Below are positions 22,632 through 37,025 of a stretch of DNA of 64,000 nt, piece after piece (within the stretch, counting starts at the first letter, position 1; each line of letters starts with the position of its first letter). Origin of the DNA: Pseudomonas sp. BGr12 (lineage in GTDB: Bacteria > Pseudomonadota > Gammaproteobacteria > Pseudomonadales > Pseudomonadaceae); NCBI RefSeq assembly GCF_030272895.1, contig NZ_JALRNF010000007.1, positions 101,656-165,655 of the forward strand, given 5' to 3'. The translations under genes were made by a program, and so were the position numbers. Under the pieces are notes generated by a model, which was given only the letters and a program-made list of their open reading frames with translations, was not told the origin of the DNA and searched no databases.

Positions 22632-23764
22632 CTAAGCCAGCCATACTCGCCCTTGCCGATGGCAGCATTTTTCGCGGTGAAGCCATTGGAGCCGACGGTC
22701 AGACCGTTGGTGAGGTGGTGTTCAACACCGCAATGACCGGCTATCAGGAAATCCTGACTGACCCTTCCTATGCGCAGCAAATCGTTACCCTGACTTACCC
22801 GCACATCGGCAACACCGGCACCACCCCGGAAGATGCCGAATCCGACCGCGTCTGGTCGGCCGGCCTGGTGATTCGCGATCTGCCCCTGATTGCGAGCAAC
22901 TGGCGTAACAAGCAGTCCCTGCCTGATTACCTCAAGGCCAACAACGTGGTGGCGATCGCCGGTATCGACACCCGTCGCCTGACGCGCATCCTGCGTGAGA
23001 AGGGCGCGCAGAACGGTTGCATCCTGGCTGGCGACAACATCAGCGAAGAAGCAGCAATCGCCGCCGCTCGCGGTTTCCCTGGCCTGAAGGGCATGGACCT
23101 GGCGAAGGTCGTCAGCACCAAGAACAGCTACGAGTGGAACTCCAGCGTCTGGGAGCTGAAGACCGACAGCCACGCGACCATCGACGCCGCCCAGCTGCCT
23201 TACCACGTGGTTGCCTACGACTTCGGCGTCAAGCTGAACATCCTGCGCATGCTGGTTGCCCGCGGCTGCCGCCTGACCGTGGTGCCGGCGCAAACCCCGG
23301 CCAGCGAAGTCCTGGCGCTCAACCCCGATGGCGTGTTCCTGTCCAACGGCCCTGGCGATCCGGAGCCATGCGACTACGCGATCCAGGCGATCAAGGACAT
23401 CCTCGAAACCGAGATCCCGGTGTTCGGTATCTGCCTGGGTCACCAGCTGCTGGCCCTGGCCTCCGGTGCCAAGACCGTGAAGATGGGTCATGGCCACCAC
23501 GGCGCCAACCACCCGGTCCAGGACCTGGATACCGGCGTTGTGATGATCACCAGCCAGAACCACGGCTTTGCGGTTGACGAAGCGACCCTGCCGGGTAACG
23601 TGCGCGCCATCCACAAGTCGCTGTTCGACGGTACCCTGCAGGGCATCGAGCGCACCGACAAGAGCGCCTTCAGCTTCCAGGGCCACCCTGAAGCCAGCCC
23701 GGGCCCGACCGACGTCGCGCCACTGTTCGACCGTTTCATCGATGCCATGGCCAAGCGCCGCTGA
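22628..23764 (+). CDS. carA: Carbamoyl-phosphate synthase small subunit
   Basis: This 378-residue glutaminase subunit supplies ammonia to CarB for arginine and pyrimidine synthesis. The class I glutamine amidotransferase motif [13 protein letters not shown] holds the nucleophilic cysteine, and [10 protein letters not shown] has the catalytic His/Glu. A TTG start at 22628 is chosen because it gives the family N-terminus ([12 protein letters not shown]) and has GGGAGG 5 bases upstream. No ATG or GTG fits. A 106-base gap separates it from carB. Confidence 0.95.
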   Translation: MTKPAILALADGSIFRGEAIGADGQTVGEVVFNTAMTGYQEILTDPSYAQQIVTLTYPHIGNTGTTPEDAESDRVWSAGLVIRDLPLIASNWRNKQSLPDYLKANNVVAIAGIDTRRLTRILREKGAQNGCILAGDNISEEAAIAAARGFPGLKGMDLAKVVSTKNSYEWNSSVWELKTDSHATIDAAQLPYHVVAYDFGVKLNILRMLVARGCRLTVVPAQTPASEVLALNPDGVFLSNGPGDPEPCDYAIQAIKDILETEIPVFGICLGHQLLALASGAKTVKMGHGHHGANHPVQDLDTGVVMITSQNHGFAVDEATLPGNVRAIHKSLFDGTLQGIERTDKSAFSFQGHPEASPGPTDVAPLFDRFIDAMAKRR

Positions 23765-23870
23765 GCACCTGGCGAGAAGGCCCTGGACCGGTGCAAGCCG
23801 CGTTCAGGTGCCGCCCCCACGATTGTTCAATGCGGCTTGCCGACTGACCTGCGGAATTGAGTGACAACCC

Positions 23871-27088
<3,218 letters not shown>

Positions 27089-27092
<4 letters not shown>

Positions 27093-27571
27093 GCATTACC
27101 AAGTACCCGATGACCGTCCAGGGCGCTCGCGCCCTGGAGGAAGAGCACCTTTTCCTGAGCAAGACCGAGCGTCCGCGCCTGAGCCAGGCGATCGGTGAAG
27201 CCCGCGAGCTGGGCGATCTCAAGGAAAACGCCGAATACCATGCCGCCCGCGAGGAGCAGGGCATGGTCGAGGCGCGTATCCGCGATATCGAAGGCCGTCT
27301 GCAGAACTCGGTCGTGATCGACGTGACCACCATTGCCCACACCGGCAAGGTCATCTTCGGTACCACCGTGGACCTGGAGAACACCGAGACCGGCGATCAG
27401 GTGACTTACCAGATCGTTGGCGAGGACGAGGCTGACATCAAGAAGGGCAAGCTCTCGGCCAGTGCGCCGATTGCCCGTGCCATCATCGGCAAGGAAGAAG
27501 GTGACACCGTCGTCGTCAAGACGCCAAGTGGCACCGTCGAGTACGAGATTGTCGAAGTCAAGCACATCTGA
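27089..27571 (+). CDS. greA: Transcription elongation factor GreA
   Basis: This 160-residue factor stimulates transcript cleavage in backtracked RNA polymerase. The N-terminal coiled coil has the conserved acidic tip ([21 protein letters not shown]), followed by the FKBP-like domain. The ATG overlaps the carB stop, so greA expression is tied to carB here, while an internal promoter is possible. Confidence 0.97.
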
Positions 27572-27998
27572 CCGGCGCCTGCGGGCGCCAACCCTCGAAG
27601 GGATCCTCTGGCAGCTGGCCCAGGTCTTCTGGGTCGGCGGCCTGTGGGTGTTTCACGTGGGGTTGGTGCCGGCGCTCAAGGTCAGTGGCCTGGCGCCGCT
27701 GCTGGTGCAGGACGTTGCCGTGCAGATCGACCGCTGGTTGATCGGCGTGGCGGCAGTCGGCCTGCTGACCCAGCTGGCGGTCCTGGCAAGGTTGCAGGGG
27801 ACGGCGGCCTGGTGGCGGAGCTTCAGCGGCCAGATGCTGCTGGTGGGTTTCACCGCCTGCGTCGGCTACTACACCCTGCGCTACGGCATTTCCGTGGGAG
27901 AGCGTTGGCAGATGTTCTGCTTCGTGATCCTGGGGATCAGCGGTATCGTACTGGCAGCCCAGCCAGTCCCGACCAGGGCGCGCGAGCCGCGCCGCTGA
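27549..27998 (+). CDS. DUF4149-type integral membrane protein
   Basis: This is a small membrane protein of about 140-149 residues with four predicted spans. The conserved opening LWQLAQVFWVGGLWVFHVGLVPAL is the DUF4149 pattern seen next to greA in Pseudomonas. The start is uncertain: TTG at 27549 overlaps the end of greA, CTG at 27579 would also fit the family, and no ATG or GTG lies before the first span. Function is unknown. Confidence 0.7.
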   Translation: MSKSSTSDRRLRAPTLEGILWQLAQVFWVGGLWVFHVGLVPALKVSGLAPLLVQDVAVQIDRWLIGVAAVGLLTQLAVLARLQGTAAWWRSFSGQMLLVGFTACVGYYTLRYGISVGERWQMFCFVILGISGIVLAAQPVPTRAREPRR

Positions 27999-28010
27999 CC
28001 GGAGTCACCG

Positions 28011-28319
28011 TTACTTGTAGCGGTGGATGTTGGACAGTTGCTTGTTCGGCTGCGGGTTCTTGCGGTACAGCAGCACCATCTTGCCGATGATCTGCACCTG
28101 CTCGGCCCGGCCGACCTTGGCCAATTCGTCCATGACTGCGCGACGATCGTCGCGATCTTCGAGTTTGACCTGCACCTTGATCAGTTCATGATCAACCAGT
28201 GCGCGCTCGAGCTCCGCGAGCACGCCTTCGGTCAGGCCGTTGCCTGCCACCATCAGGACCGGCTTCAGGTCGTGACCAATGGATTTGAATTGTTTCTTCT
28301 GCTCGTTATTGAGCGGCAT
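28011..28319 (-). CDS. yhbY: YhbY-family CRM-domain RNA-binding protein
   Basis: This 102-residue single CRM-domain protein associates with pre-50S ribosomal particles in homologues. It has the motif [24 protein letters not shown] and the GXXG-type loop. ATG at 28319 ([12 protein letters not shown]) is the family start. It is convergent with the DUF4149 gene and divergent from ftsJ. Confidence 0.93.
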   Translation of the reverse strand: MPLNNEQKKQFKSIGHDLKPVLMVAGNGLTEGVLAELERALVDHELIKVQVKLEDRDDRRAVMDELAKVGRAEQVQIIGKMVLLYRKNPQPNKQLSNIHRYK

Positions 28320-28421
28320 AATCTGACCCTTTCGTCTGGATTCTGTAAAAATGGCGGCCATTTTACCCGAGGGCCCGTGGATCCGCCCAACAAATCACGA
28401 CCCTTATCATCGAGGCACCCC

Positions 28422-29045
28422 ATGGCACGCTCCAAGACAAGCAAAAAGTGGCTGGAAAGACATGTCAGCGATCCCTATGTGAAGCAGGCACAGAAGGACG
28501 GTTACCGCTCGCGTGCGAGCTACAAGCTTCTGGAAGTCCAGGAAAAATACAAGCTGATCCGCCCTGGCATGAGCGTCGTCGACCTCGGCGCGGCCCCGGG
28601 TGGCTGGTCGCAGGTGACCAGTCGTCTGATCGGCGGTCAGGGCCGCCTGATCGCCTCGGACATCCTGGAAATGGACAGCATTCCCGACGTTACCTTCATC
28701 CAGGGTGACTTTACCCAGGACGCAGTGCTGGCGCAGATCCTCGAGGCGGTAGGTAATTCGCACGTAGACCTTGTGATTTCCGACATGGCCCCCAATATGA
28801 GTGGAACGCCTGCCGTGGATATCCCCAAAGCCATGTTCCTGTGCGAACTGGCGCTCGATCTGGCCACCCGGGTACTCAAGCCGGGCGGTGATTTCCTGAT
28901 CAAGATCTTCCAGGGCGAAGGGTTTGATGTTTATCTGAAGGACGCTCGTCAGAAATTCGACAAGGTCCAGATGTTCAAACCTGACTCTTCACGGGACAGT
29001 TCCCGCGAACAGTACTTGCTGGCGAGGGGTTATCGCGGCGAGTGA
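28422..29045 (+). CDS. rlmE: 23S rRNA 2'-O-methyltransferase RlmE/FtsJ
   Basis: This 207-residue enzyme methylates U2552 of 23S rRNA. The SAM motif [22 protein letters not shown] and the late lysine ([11 protein letters not shown]) match the K-D-K-E catalytic set of FtsJ. ATG at 28422 follows a weak site. It lies upstream of ftsH, as in E. coli. Confidence 0.96.
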   Translation: MARSKTSKKWLERHVSDPYVKQAQKDGYRSRASYKLLEVQEKYKLIRPGMSVVDLGAAPGGWSQVTSRLIGGQGRLIASDILEMDSIPDVTFIQGDFTQDAVLAQILEAVGNSHVDLVISDMAPNMSGTPAVDIPKAMFLCELALDLATRVLKPGGDFLIKIFQGEGFDVYLKDARQKFDKVQMFKPDSSRDSSREQYLLARGYRGE

Positions 29046-29187
29046 GGCGTCAGGCCGGCGGCTTCCAGGGTGTCCGATAGTTTTTTCCAATCGGCAATCC
29101 TGCCTGACCTGGATGAACATCGTGTAGTCTAGGTTTCACAAAGGGTTACAGACGGCGCCTGCAGATGTGTAGGTTATGTAGTAAGTT

Positions 29188-29234
29188 AAGCCGGTGAATA
29201 TCATGCGAGGCACGGCTGCGCCGTCAGCCGGCTT
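29188..29234 (+). other. Branched stem in ftsH leader
   Basis: AAGCCGG (29188-29194) pairs with CCGGCTT (29228-29234) and encloses a smaller hairpin, ACGGC-TGC-GCCGT. It ends 1 base before the AGAGGG ribosome-binding site of ftsH. The 203-base rlmE-ftsH gap otherwise shows no convincing sigma-32 site. A regulatory role is conjecture. Confidence 0.4.
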
Positions 29235-29248
29235 CAGAGGGTAGTTAA

Positions 29249-31159
29249 TTGAACGACATGGCAAAGAACTTGATCCTGTGGTTGATCATCGCGGCTGTCC
29301 TGGTGACAGTGATGAACAACTTCTCCAGCCCGAATGAGCCGCAGACCCTCAACTATTCCGACTTCATTCAGCAGGTCAAGGATGGCAAGGTCGAGCGCGT
29401 AGCGGTCGACGGCTATGTCATCACCGGCAAGCGCACCGATGGCGACAGCTTCAAGACCATCCGTCCGGCCATCCAGGACAACGGGCTGATCGGCGACCTG
29501 GTCGACAACCACGTCGTGGTCGAAGGCAAGCAGCCTGAGCAGCAGTCGATCTGGACCCAGTTGCTGGTTGCCAGCTTCCCGATCCTGGTCATCATCGCCG
29601 TGTTCATGTTCTTCATGCGCCAGATGCAAGGTGGTGCCGGTGGCAAGGGCGGGCCGATGAGCTTCGGCAAGAGCAAGGCGCGCCTGCTGTCCGAAGACCA
29701 GGTCAAGACCACCCTGGCCGACGTCGCAGGTTGCGACGAAGCCAAGGAAGAAGTGGGCGAGCTGGTCGAGTTCCTGCGCGATCCGGGCAAGTTCCAGCGC
29801 CTGGGCGGCCGTATTCCACGTGGCGTGCTGATGGTCGGCCCGCCCGGTACCGGTAAGACCCTGCTGGCCAAGGCCATTGCCGGCGAAGCCAAGGTGCCGT
29901 TCTTCACCATCTCCGGTTCCGACTTCGTCGAAATGTTCGTCGGCGTCGGTGCCAGCCGTGTTCGCGACATGTTCGAACAGGCCAAGAAACACGCACCCTG
30001 CATCATCTTCATCGACGAGATCGATGCCGTCGGTCGCCATCGTGGTGCCGGCATGGGCGGCGGTCACGACGAGCGCGAGCAGACCCTCAACCAGTTGCTG
30101 GTGGAGATGGACGGCTTTGAAATGAACGATGGCATCATCGTCATCGCCGCGACCAACCGTCCGGACGTGCTCGACCCGGCGCTGCTGCGTCCCGGTCGTT
30201 TCGACCGCCAGGTGGTAGTTGGCCTGCCGGATATCCGTGGTCGTGAGCAGATCCTCAAGGTGCACATGCGCAAGGTGCCGATCGGCGAGAACGTCAACCC
30301 GGCGGTCATTGCCCGTGGTACCCCGGGCTTCTCCGGTGCGGACCTCGCCAACCTGGTCAACGAGGCTTCGCTGTTCGCGGCCCGTGGTGGCAAGCGTACG
30401 GTCGAGATGAAGGAATTCGAACTGGCCAAAGACAAGATCATGATGGGCGCCGAGCGCAAGACCATGGTCATGTCCGAGAAAGAGAAGCAGAACACCGCCT
30501 ATCACGAAGCGGGTCATGCCATCGTCGGTCGTGTCGTGCCTGAGCACGATCCGGTCTACAAGGTATCGATCATTCCCCGTGGTCGTGCCCTGGGTGTCAC
30601 CATGTTCCTGCCTGAAGAAGATCGTTACAGCCTGTCCAAGCGCGCGCTGATCAGCCAGATCTGCTCGCTGTACGGCGGCCGTATCGCCGAGGAAATGACC
30701 CTGGGCTTCGATGGCGTGACCACCGGTGCCTCCAACGACATCATGCGCGCCAGCCAGATTGCCCGGAACATGGTCACCAAGTGGGGCCTGTCGGAAAAAC
30801 TCGGTCCTTTGATGTACGCCGAGGAAGAGGGCGAAGTGTTCCTGGGTCGCAGTGCCGGCAGTCAGCACGCCAGTGTCTCCGGCGAAACGGCCAAGCTGAT
30901 CGACTCCGAGGTGCGCAGCATCATCGACCAGTGCTACGCCACTGCCAAGCAGATCCTTACCGATAACCGCGACAAACTCGACGCCATGGCCGATGCGCTG
31001 ATGAAGTACGAGACCATCGATGCCGAGCAGATCGACGACATCATGGCCGGTCGCACTCCACGCGAGCCGCGTGACTGGGAAGGTGGATCGGGCAGCACCA
31101 CTGCGCAGCAGGGTGATCGTCCGGAATCGCCGATCGGCGGCCCGGCGGCGCAAATCTAA
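29249..31159 (+). CDS. ftsH: ATP-dependent zinc metalloprotease FtsH
   Basis: This 636-residue membrane-anchored AAA protease has two membrane spans (about residues 6-24 and 100-120), Walker A GPPGTGKT, Walker [12 protein letters not shown], an SRH region ending in RPGRFDRQV, and the zinc motif HEAGH. A TTG start (29249) is preferred because AGAGGG lies 7 bases upstream. The in-frame ATG at 29258 would be 16 bases away. Confidence 0.97.
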   Translation: MNDMAKNLILWLIIAAVLVTVMNNFSSPNEPQTLNYSDFIQQVKDGKVERVAVDGYVITGKRTDGDSFKTIRPAIQDNGLIGDLVDNHVVVEGKQPEQQSIWTQLLVASFPILVIIAVFMFFMRQMQGGAGGKGGPMSFGKSKARLLSEDQVKTTLADVAGCDEAKEEVGELVEFLRDPGKFQRLGGRIPRGVLMVGPPGTGKTLLAKAIAGEAKVPFFTISGSDFVEMFVGVGASRVRDMFEQAKKHAPCIIFIDEIDAVGRHRGAGMGGGHDEREQTLNQLLVEMDGFEMNDGIIVIAATNRPDVLDPALLRPGRFDRQVVVGLPDIRGREQILKVHMRKVPIGENVNPAVIARGTPGFSGADLANLVNEASLFAARGGKRTVEMKEFELAKDKIMMGAERKTMVMSEKEKQNTAYHEAGHAIVGRVVPEHDPVYKVSIIPRGRALGVTMFLPEEDRYSLSKRALISQICSLYGGRIAEEMTLGFDGVTTGASNDIMRASQIARNMVTKWGLSEKLGPLMYAEEEGEVFLGRSAGSQHASVSGETAKLIDSEVRSIIDQCYATAKQILTDNRDKLDAMADALMKYETIDAEQIDDIMAGRTPREPRDWEGGSGSTTAQQGDRPESPIGGPAAQI

Positions 31160-31167
31160 GGGCTTCT

Positions 31168-32019
31168 ATGACCTCACAGCAGTACCCGACCCGGTTGCCT
31201 TGCGGCAACCGGGTTCTTGATTTGTCCCGTACCCATGTCATGGGTATTCTCAATATCACCCCCGATTCCTTCTCCGATGGCGGTCGCTTCAATCAGCGTG
31301 ATGCTGCACTGCGCCACGCCGAGGCGATGGTCGCGGCCGGCGCTACCCTGATCGATATCGGTGGCGAGTCCACTCGACCTGGCGCCAGGGCGGTCTCCGC
31401 GCTCGAGGAGCTCGAGCGGGTCGCGCCCATGGTCGAAGCGATCAATCGGGAACTGGATGTCGTCATTTCGGTCGATACCTCGACACCGGCGGTTATTCGC
31501 GAGTCGGCCAGGCTTGGCGCCGGGCTGATCAATGATGTCCGCTCGCTCAGTCGTGATGGCGCCCTGGATGCTGCGGCGGCGACCGGTTTGCCGGTGTGCC
31601 TGATGCACATGCGCGGTGAGCCGGGCAACATGCAGGACGACCCGCATTACGACAATGTCACCCTTGAGGTGGCGAGCTATCTTGAACAACGGATGGCGGC
31701 GTGTGCGGCGGTGGGTATCGACGCCGAACGGATCATCCTCGATCCGGGCTTCGGCTTTGCCAAGAACCTGGCGCACAACCTCAGCCTGTTCAAGCACATG
31801 GAGGACCTCTATCGCCTGGGGCGTCCATTGCTGGTAGGGGTGTCGCGCAAGAGCATGGTCGGGCAGACCCTGGACCGCCCGGTCGACCAACGTCTTTATG
31901 GCAGCCTGGCACTGGCTGCCCTGGCGATGAGCAAGGGCGCGAGCATATTGCGCGTTCATGACGTCGCCGAAACCGCCGATGTAGTGCGGATGATTGCTGC
32001 GGTTCAAGCCGCCGAATAA
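31168..32019 (+). CDS. folP: Dihydropteroate synthase
   Basis: This 283-residue folate-pathway enzyme condenses 4-aminobenzoate with the pterin diphosphate made by FolK (56601-57077 in this window). It is the sulfonamide target. It has the motifs [17 protein letters not shown] and [11 protein letters not shown], and the terminal block [10 protein letters not shown]. It follows ftsH by 8 bases. Confidence 0.97.
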   Translation: MTSQQYPTRLPCGNRVLDLSRTHVMGILNITPDSFSDGGRFNQRDAALRHAEAMVAAGATLIDIGGESTRPGARAVSALEELERVAPMVEAINRELDVVISVDTSTPAVIRESARLGAGLINDVRSLSRDGALDAAAATGLPVCLMHMRGEPGNMQDDPHYDNVTLEVASYLEQRMAACAAVGIDAERIILDPGFGFAKNLAHNLSLFKHMEDLYRLGRPLLVGVSRKSMVGQTLDRPVDQRLYGSLALAALAMSKGASILRVHDVAETADVVRMIAAVQAAE

Positions 32020-32036
32020 TAAGTGATGGAGCCCCT

Positions 32037-33377
32037 ATGAGCAGAAAATACTTTGGTACCGACGGTATCCGCGGCCGCGTTGGCGTATACCCCATCACCC
32101 CCGACTTCATGCTCAAGCTCGGCTGGGCAGCGGGCATGGCCTTCCGCAAGATGGGCGCCTGCCGGGTGCTGGTAGGCAAGGACACCCGCATTTCCGGGTA
32201 CATGTTCGAATCGGCCCTGGAGGCCGGCCTGTCCGCCGCAGGTGCCGACGTGATGCTGCTGGGGCCGATGCCGACGCCGGCCATCGCCTACCTGACCCGC
32301 ACCTTCCATGCCGAAGCGGGCATCGTCATCAGTGCCTCGCACAACCCTCACGACGACAACGGCATCAAGTTCTTCTCCGGCCAGGGCACCAAGCTGCCTG
32401 ACGAGGTGGAGCTGATGATCGAGGAGCTGCTCGATCAGCCCATGACCGTGGTCGAGTCGAGCAAGCTGGGCAAGGTCTCGCGCATCAACGATGCGGCCGG
32501 TCGCTACATCGAGTTCTGCAAGAGCAGCGTGCCGACCAGTACCGATTTTGCCGGCCTCAAGCTGGTGATCGATTGCGCCCACGGTGCGACCTACAAGGTG
32601 GCGCCAAGCGTGTTCCGCGAGCTGGGCGCCGAGGTTACGGTGCTGTCGGCTCAGCCGGATGGCCTGAACATCAATGAAAACTGCGGTTCGACCCATATCG
32701 AATCGCTGCAGGCTGCGGTGCTGGTCGGTCATGCCGACCTCGGCATTGCCTTCGACGGCGACGGCGACCGCGTACTGATGGTCGATCACACCGGCGCCAT
32801 CGTCGACGGTGACGAGTTGCTGTACATCATCGCCCGTGACCTGAAGGACCGGAACAAGCTGCAAGGCGGCGTAGTCGGCACCCTGATGAGCAACCTGGGT
32901 CTGGAACTGGCCCTGAAGGACCTCGATATTCCGTTCGTGCGGGCCAAGGTCGGTGACCGCTACGTGATGGCCGAGCTGCTGGAGCGCGACTGGGTGATCG
33001 GTGGCGAGAACTCCGGGCACGTCGTGTGCTGCAACCACACCACCACGGGCGATGCGATCATCGCCGCGCTGCAGGTGCTGATGGCCCTCAAGCGTCGTGG
33101 CGAAACCCTGGCCCAGGCCCGCCAGACCCTGCGCAAGTGCCCACAGGTGCTGATCAATGTGCGCTTCGGTGCCAGCAAGGTCGATCCGCTGGAACATCCG
33201 GCCGTCAAGGAAGCCAGTGCCCGGGTCACCGAGGAAATGGCCGGTCGCGGTCGCGTGTTGCTGCGCAAGTCCGGAACAGAGCCTCTGGTGCGTGTCATGG
33301 TCGAAGGCGATGACGAAAACCAGGTGCGTGCGCATGCCGAAGCGCTGGCCAAACTGGTAAGTGAAGTTTGCGTTTGA
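32037..33377 (+). CDS. glmM: Phosphoglucosamine mutase
   Basis: This 446-residue enzyme converts glucosamine-6-phosphate to glucosamine-1-phosphate for peptidoglycan and LPS. It has the active phosphoserine loop [15 protein letters not shown] near residue 102, the metal-binding loop DGDGDR, and the C-terminal [14 protein letters not shown] phosphate site. It follows folP by 17 bases, the order folP-glmM also seen in E. coli. Confidence 0.97.
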   Translation: MSRKYFGTDGIRGRVGVYPITPDFMLKLGWAAGMAFRKMGACRVLVGKDTRISGYMFESALEAGLSAAGADVMLLGPMPTPAIAYLTRTFHAEAGIVISASHNPHDDNGIKFFSGQGTKLPDEVELMIEELLDQPMTVVESSKLGKVSRINDAAGRYIEFCKSSVPTSTDFAGLKLVIDCAHGATYKVAPSVFRELGAEVTVLSAQPDGLNINENCGSTHIESLQAAVLVGHADLGIAFDGDGDRVLMVDHTGAIVDGDELLYIIARDLKDRNKLQGGVVGTLMSNLGLELALKDLDIPFVRAKVGDRYVMAELLERDWVIGGENSGHVVCCNHTTTGDAIIAALQVLMALKRRGETLAQARQTLRKCPQVLINVRFGASKVDPLEHPAVKEASARVTEEMAGRGRVLLRKSGTEPLVRVMVEGDDENQVRAHAEALAKLVSEVCV

Positions 33378-33443
33378 AATATGCTTGCCAGCAGTGATCG
33401 GGTTGGGTAACATCTGCGCCCACTTTGACCGACGAGGTACAGC

Positions 33444-34199
33444 ATGCGTCGCCCTATGGTAGCTGGTAACTGGAAGATGCACGGTACCCGCGCCAGCGTC
33501 GCTGAGCTGATCAAGGACTTGAGCAATCAAGCCTTGCCGAGCGGTGTTGAGGTCGCGGTGTTTCCACCCTCGCTGTACATCAATCAGGTGATTGATGGGG
33601 TGCAAGGGAAGTCGATCGCTGTTGGCGCTCAGAATTCTGCGGTACAGCCTGAGCAAGGCGCACTGACCGGTGAGATTGCACCGAGTCAGCTGGCTGAGGC
33701 AGGTTGCGAGCTGGTACTGATTGGGCACTCGGAGCGCCGCCAGATCATTGGCGAGAACGACGAAGTCCTCAATCGCAAGTTCGCTGCGGCACAGGCTTGC
33801 GGTTTGAAGCCGGTACTCTGCGTAGGGGAAACCCTCGAGGAGCGCGAAGCGGGTAAAACGCTTGAGATTGTCGGGCGTCAGCTGGGCAGCATCATCGAAG
33901 CATTCGGTGTGCAAGCCTTCGCCAAAGCGGTGATTGCCTATGAGCCTGTCTGGGCCATCGGTACAGGTCTGACGGCCACGCCACAGCAAGCGCAGGATGT
34001 GCATGCAGCCATCCGCGCACAGCTGGCGGCAGAGGATGCTGAAGTTGCAGAAAATGTGCAGCTTCTATACGGCGGCAGCGTGAAGGCGGCCAATGCGGCT
34101 GAACTGTTCGGCATGCCGGATATCGATGGAGGCCTGATTGGTGGGGCTTCCTTGAACGCAGACGAATTCGGTGCAATTTGTCGCGCCGCAGGAAACTGA
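33444..34199 (+). CDS. tpiA: Triosephosphate isomerase
   Basis: This 251-residue TIM-barrel enzyme has the N-terminal active-site lysine (AGNWKMHG), the catalytic histidine in IGHSERR, and the [11 protein letters not shown] segment with the catalytic glutamate. It is in the same strand run as glmM and secG, and codon use is a little less G+C-rich than in its neighbours. Confidence 0.97.
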   Translation: MRRPMVAGNWKMHGTRASVAELIKDLSNQALPSGVEVAVFPPSLYINQVIDGVQGKSIAVGAQNSAVQPEQGALTGEIAPSQLAEAGCELVLIGHSERRQIIGENDEVLNRKFAAAQACGLKPVLCVGETLEEREAGKTLEIVGRQLGSIIEAFGVQAFAKAVIAYEPVWAIGTGLTATPQQAQDVHAAIRAQLAAEDAEVAENVQLLYGGSVKAANAAELFGMPDIDGGLIGGASLNADEFGAICRAAGN

Positions 34200-34202
34200 A
34201 AA

Positions 34203-34589
34203 ATGCTGGAAACAGTGATTGTTGTGTTTCATCTGTTGGGCGCACTGGGTTTGGTAGTGCTGGTGTTGCTGCAACAGGGTAAAGGTGCGGAAGCGGGTGC
34301 ATCTTTCGGCGCAGGTGCTTCAAATACTGTGTTCGGAAGCCAAGGTTCTGCTACCTTTCTGAGTAAGTTTACTGCTATACTAGCTGCCTCTTTCTTCTTA
34401 ACTGCTCTTGGGTTAGGATACTTTGCTAAGGAGAAAGCTCACGAGCTGACTCAAGTAGGGTTGCCAGATCCAGCAGTACTGGAAGTGAAGCAGCAAAAAC
34501 CGGCAACAGATGATGTACCGGTGCTCCAGGAGCAGAAGAGCGAAGCCACTAAGACTGGCGATGTTCCTCCCGCTCAAGAGCAGAAGTAA
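34203..34589 (+). CDS. secG: Preprotein translocase subunit SecG
   Basis: This 128-residue inner-membrane protein has two spans (about residues 3-22 and 55-75) and the conserved [24 protein letters not shown] loop of SecG. The C-terminal 45 residues are hydrophilic and charged, longer than needed for the family core. The ATG lies 3 bases after the tpiA stop. Confidence 0.95.
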   Translation: MLETVIVVFHLLGALGLVVLVLLQQGKGAEAGASFGAGASNTVFGSQGSATFLSKFTAILAASFFLTALGLGYFAKEKAHELTQVGLPDPAVLEVKQQKPATDDVPVLQEQKSEATKTGDVPPAQEQK

Positions 34590-34608
34590 CGGGTTTCAAA
34601 GTAGTATT

Positions 34609-34694
34609 GCCGAGGTGGTGGAATTGGTAGACACGCAACCTTGAGGTGGTTGTGCCCATAGGGTGTAGGGGTTCGAGTCCCCTTCTCGGTACCA
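34609..34694 (+). tRNA. tRNA-Leu (GAG)
   Basis: This 86-base class II tRNA starts GCCGAGG and ends with CTCGGTA-CCA encoded. The anticodon arm CAACC-TTGAGGT-GGTTG gives anticodon GAG. The variable arm is long, as expected for leucine, and the T arm has GGTTCGAGTCC. It starts 20 bases after secG and is probably processed from that transcript. Confidence 0.95.
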
Positions 34695-34707
34695 ATTGAA
34701 ACAAGAC

Positions 34708-34730
34708 AGCCCGCTACAGCGGGCTTTCTT
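34708..34730 (+). terminator. Terminator after tRNA-Leu
   Basis: AGCCCGCT-AC-AGCGGGCT followed by TTCTT forms a strong intrinsic terminator. It ends the secG-tRNA-Leu transcript just before the promoter of the next unit. Confidence 0.88.
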
Positions 34731-34746
34731 GTAGGTGGAGGTTAGA

Positions 34747-34776
34747 TTGACCCCTCTTGGGGTTCGGTCGTATACT
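34747..34776 (+). promoter_or_regulatory. Sigma-70 promoter of initiator tRNA / nusA operon
   Basis: TTGACC (34747-34752), an 18-base spacer and TATACT (34771-34776) make a strong housekeeping promoter. Transcription would start around 34783, about 10 bases before the mature tRNA. Confidence 0.85.
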
Positions 34777-34792
34777 TTCGCCCCAGCTTTGT

Positions 34793-34869
<77 letters not shown>

Positions 34870-34879
34870 GTTTCAGCGG

Positions 34880-34902
34880 AGCCCCTTTTGCAGGGGCTTT
34901 TT
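34880..34902 (+). terminator. First terminator-like hairpin between tRNA-fMet and rimP
   Basis: AGCCCC-TTTTGCA-GGGGCT is followed by TTTTC. It lies 11 bases past the tRNA and should release most tRNA transcripts, leaving read-through for rimP-nusA. Confidence 0.75.
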
Positions 34903-34947
34903 CTTGGCTGAACAGTCATAGCGTCGGTATTCAACGACGTATCAGGG

Positions 34948-34969
34948 ATGGGCGCTTTGCCCATTTTTT
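34948..34969 (+). terminator. Second terminator-like hairpin in rimP leader
   Basis: ATGGGC-GCTTT-GCCCAT followed by TTTTTT is a compact intrinsic terminator 30 bases before the rimP start codon. With the hairpin at 34880 it makes a tandem attenuator upstream of the gene for the termination factor NusA. Confidence 0.75.
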
Positions 34970-34998
34970 ATTTGCACAGCATGCACGAGGGGGTTCAG

Positions 34999-35457
34999 GT
35001 GTCGAGCAAGCTAGAACAGTTGCAGGCCTTGTTGGCCCCGGTGGTCGAGGCTCTTGGCTATCAATGCTGGGGGATCGAATTCATCTCTCAGGGCAAGCAT
35101 TCGGTACTGCGAATCTACATCGATAAAGAAGATGGCATCCTGGTTGATGACTGCGCAATCGTCAGTCACCAGGCCAGTGCGGTCCTCGATGTCGAAGATC
35201 CGATCAGTTCCGAGTACACCCTTGAAGTGTCCTCTCCTGGCATGGATCGCCCACTGTTCACTTTGGAACAGTTTGCTTCGCATGCCGGCGAACAAGTGAA
35301 GATCAAGCTGCGTACGCCCTTTGAAGGTCGTCGTAACTTTCAAGGCCTTCTCCGCGGTGTGGAGGAGCAGGACGTGATTGTCCAGGTCGACAACCACGAG
35401 TTCCTGTTGCCGATCGATTCGATCGACAAGGCCAACATTATTCCCAGTTTTGACTGA
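34999..35457 (+). CDS. rimP: Ribosome maturation factor RimP
   Basis: This 152-residue factor is needed for 30S assembly. A GTG at 34999 is chosen because it gives the family N-terminus ([21 protein letters not shown]) and follows GAGGGGG by 5 bases. The upstream ATG at 34981 would add six residues and bury that site. The core motif SSPGMDRPL is present. Confidence 0.95.
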   Translation: MSSKLEQLQALLAPVVEALGYQCWGIEFISQGKHSVLRIYIDKEDGILVDDCAIVSHQASAVLDVEDPISSEYTLEVSSPGMDRPLFTLEQFASHAGEQVKIKLRTPFEGRRNFQGLLRGVEEQDVIVQVDNHEFLLPIDSIDKANIIPSFD

Positions 35458-35516
35458 GACGTGCCGGGTCCGGCGGACCGCGCGGATCCAATGGCTTGCG
35501 AAAGGCGAGGCGTACG

Positions 35517-36998
<1,482 letters not shown>

Positions 36999-37025
36999 TT
37001 AGGCGCGGCCTGAGGAGAGAAGTGC

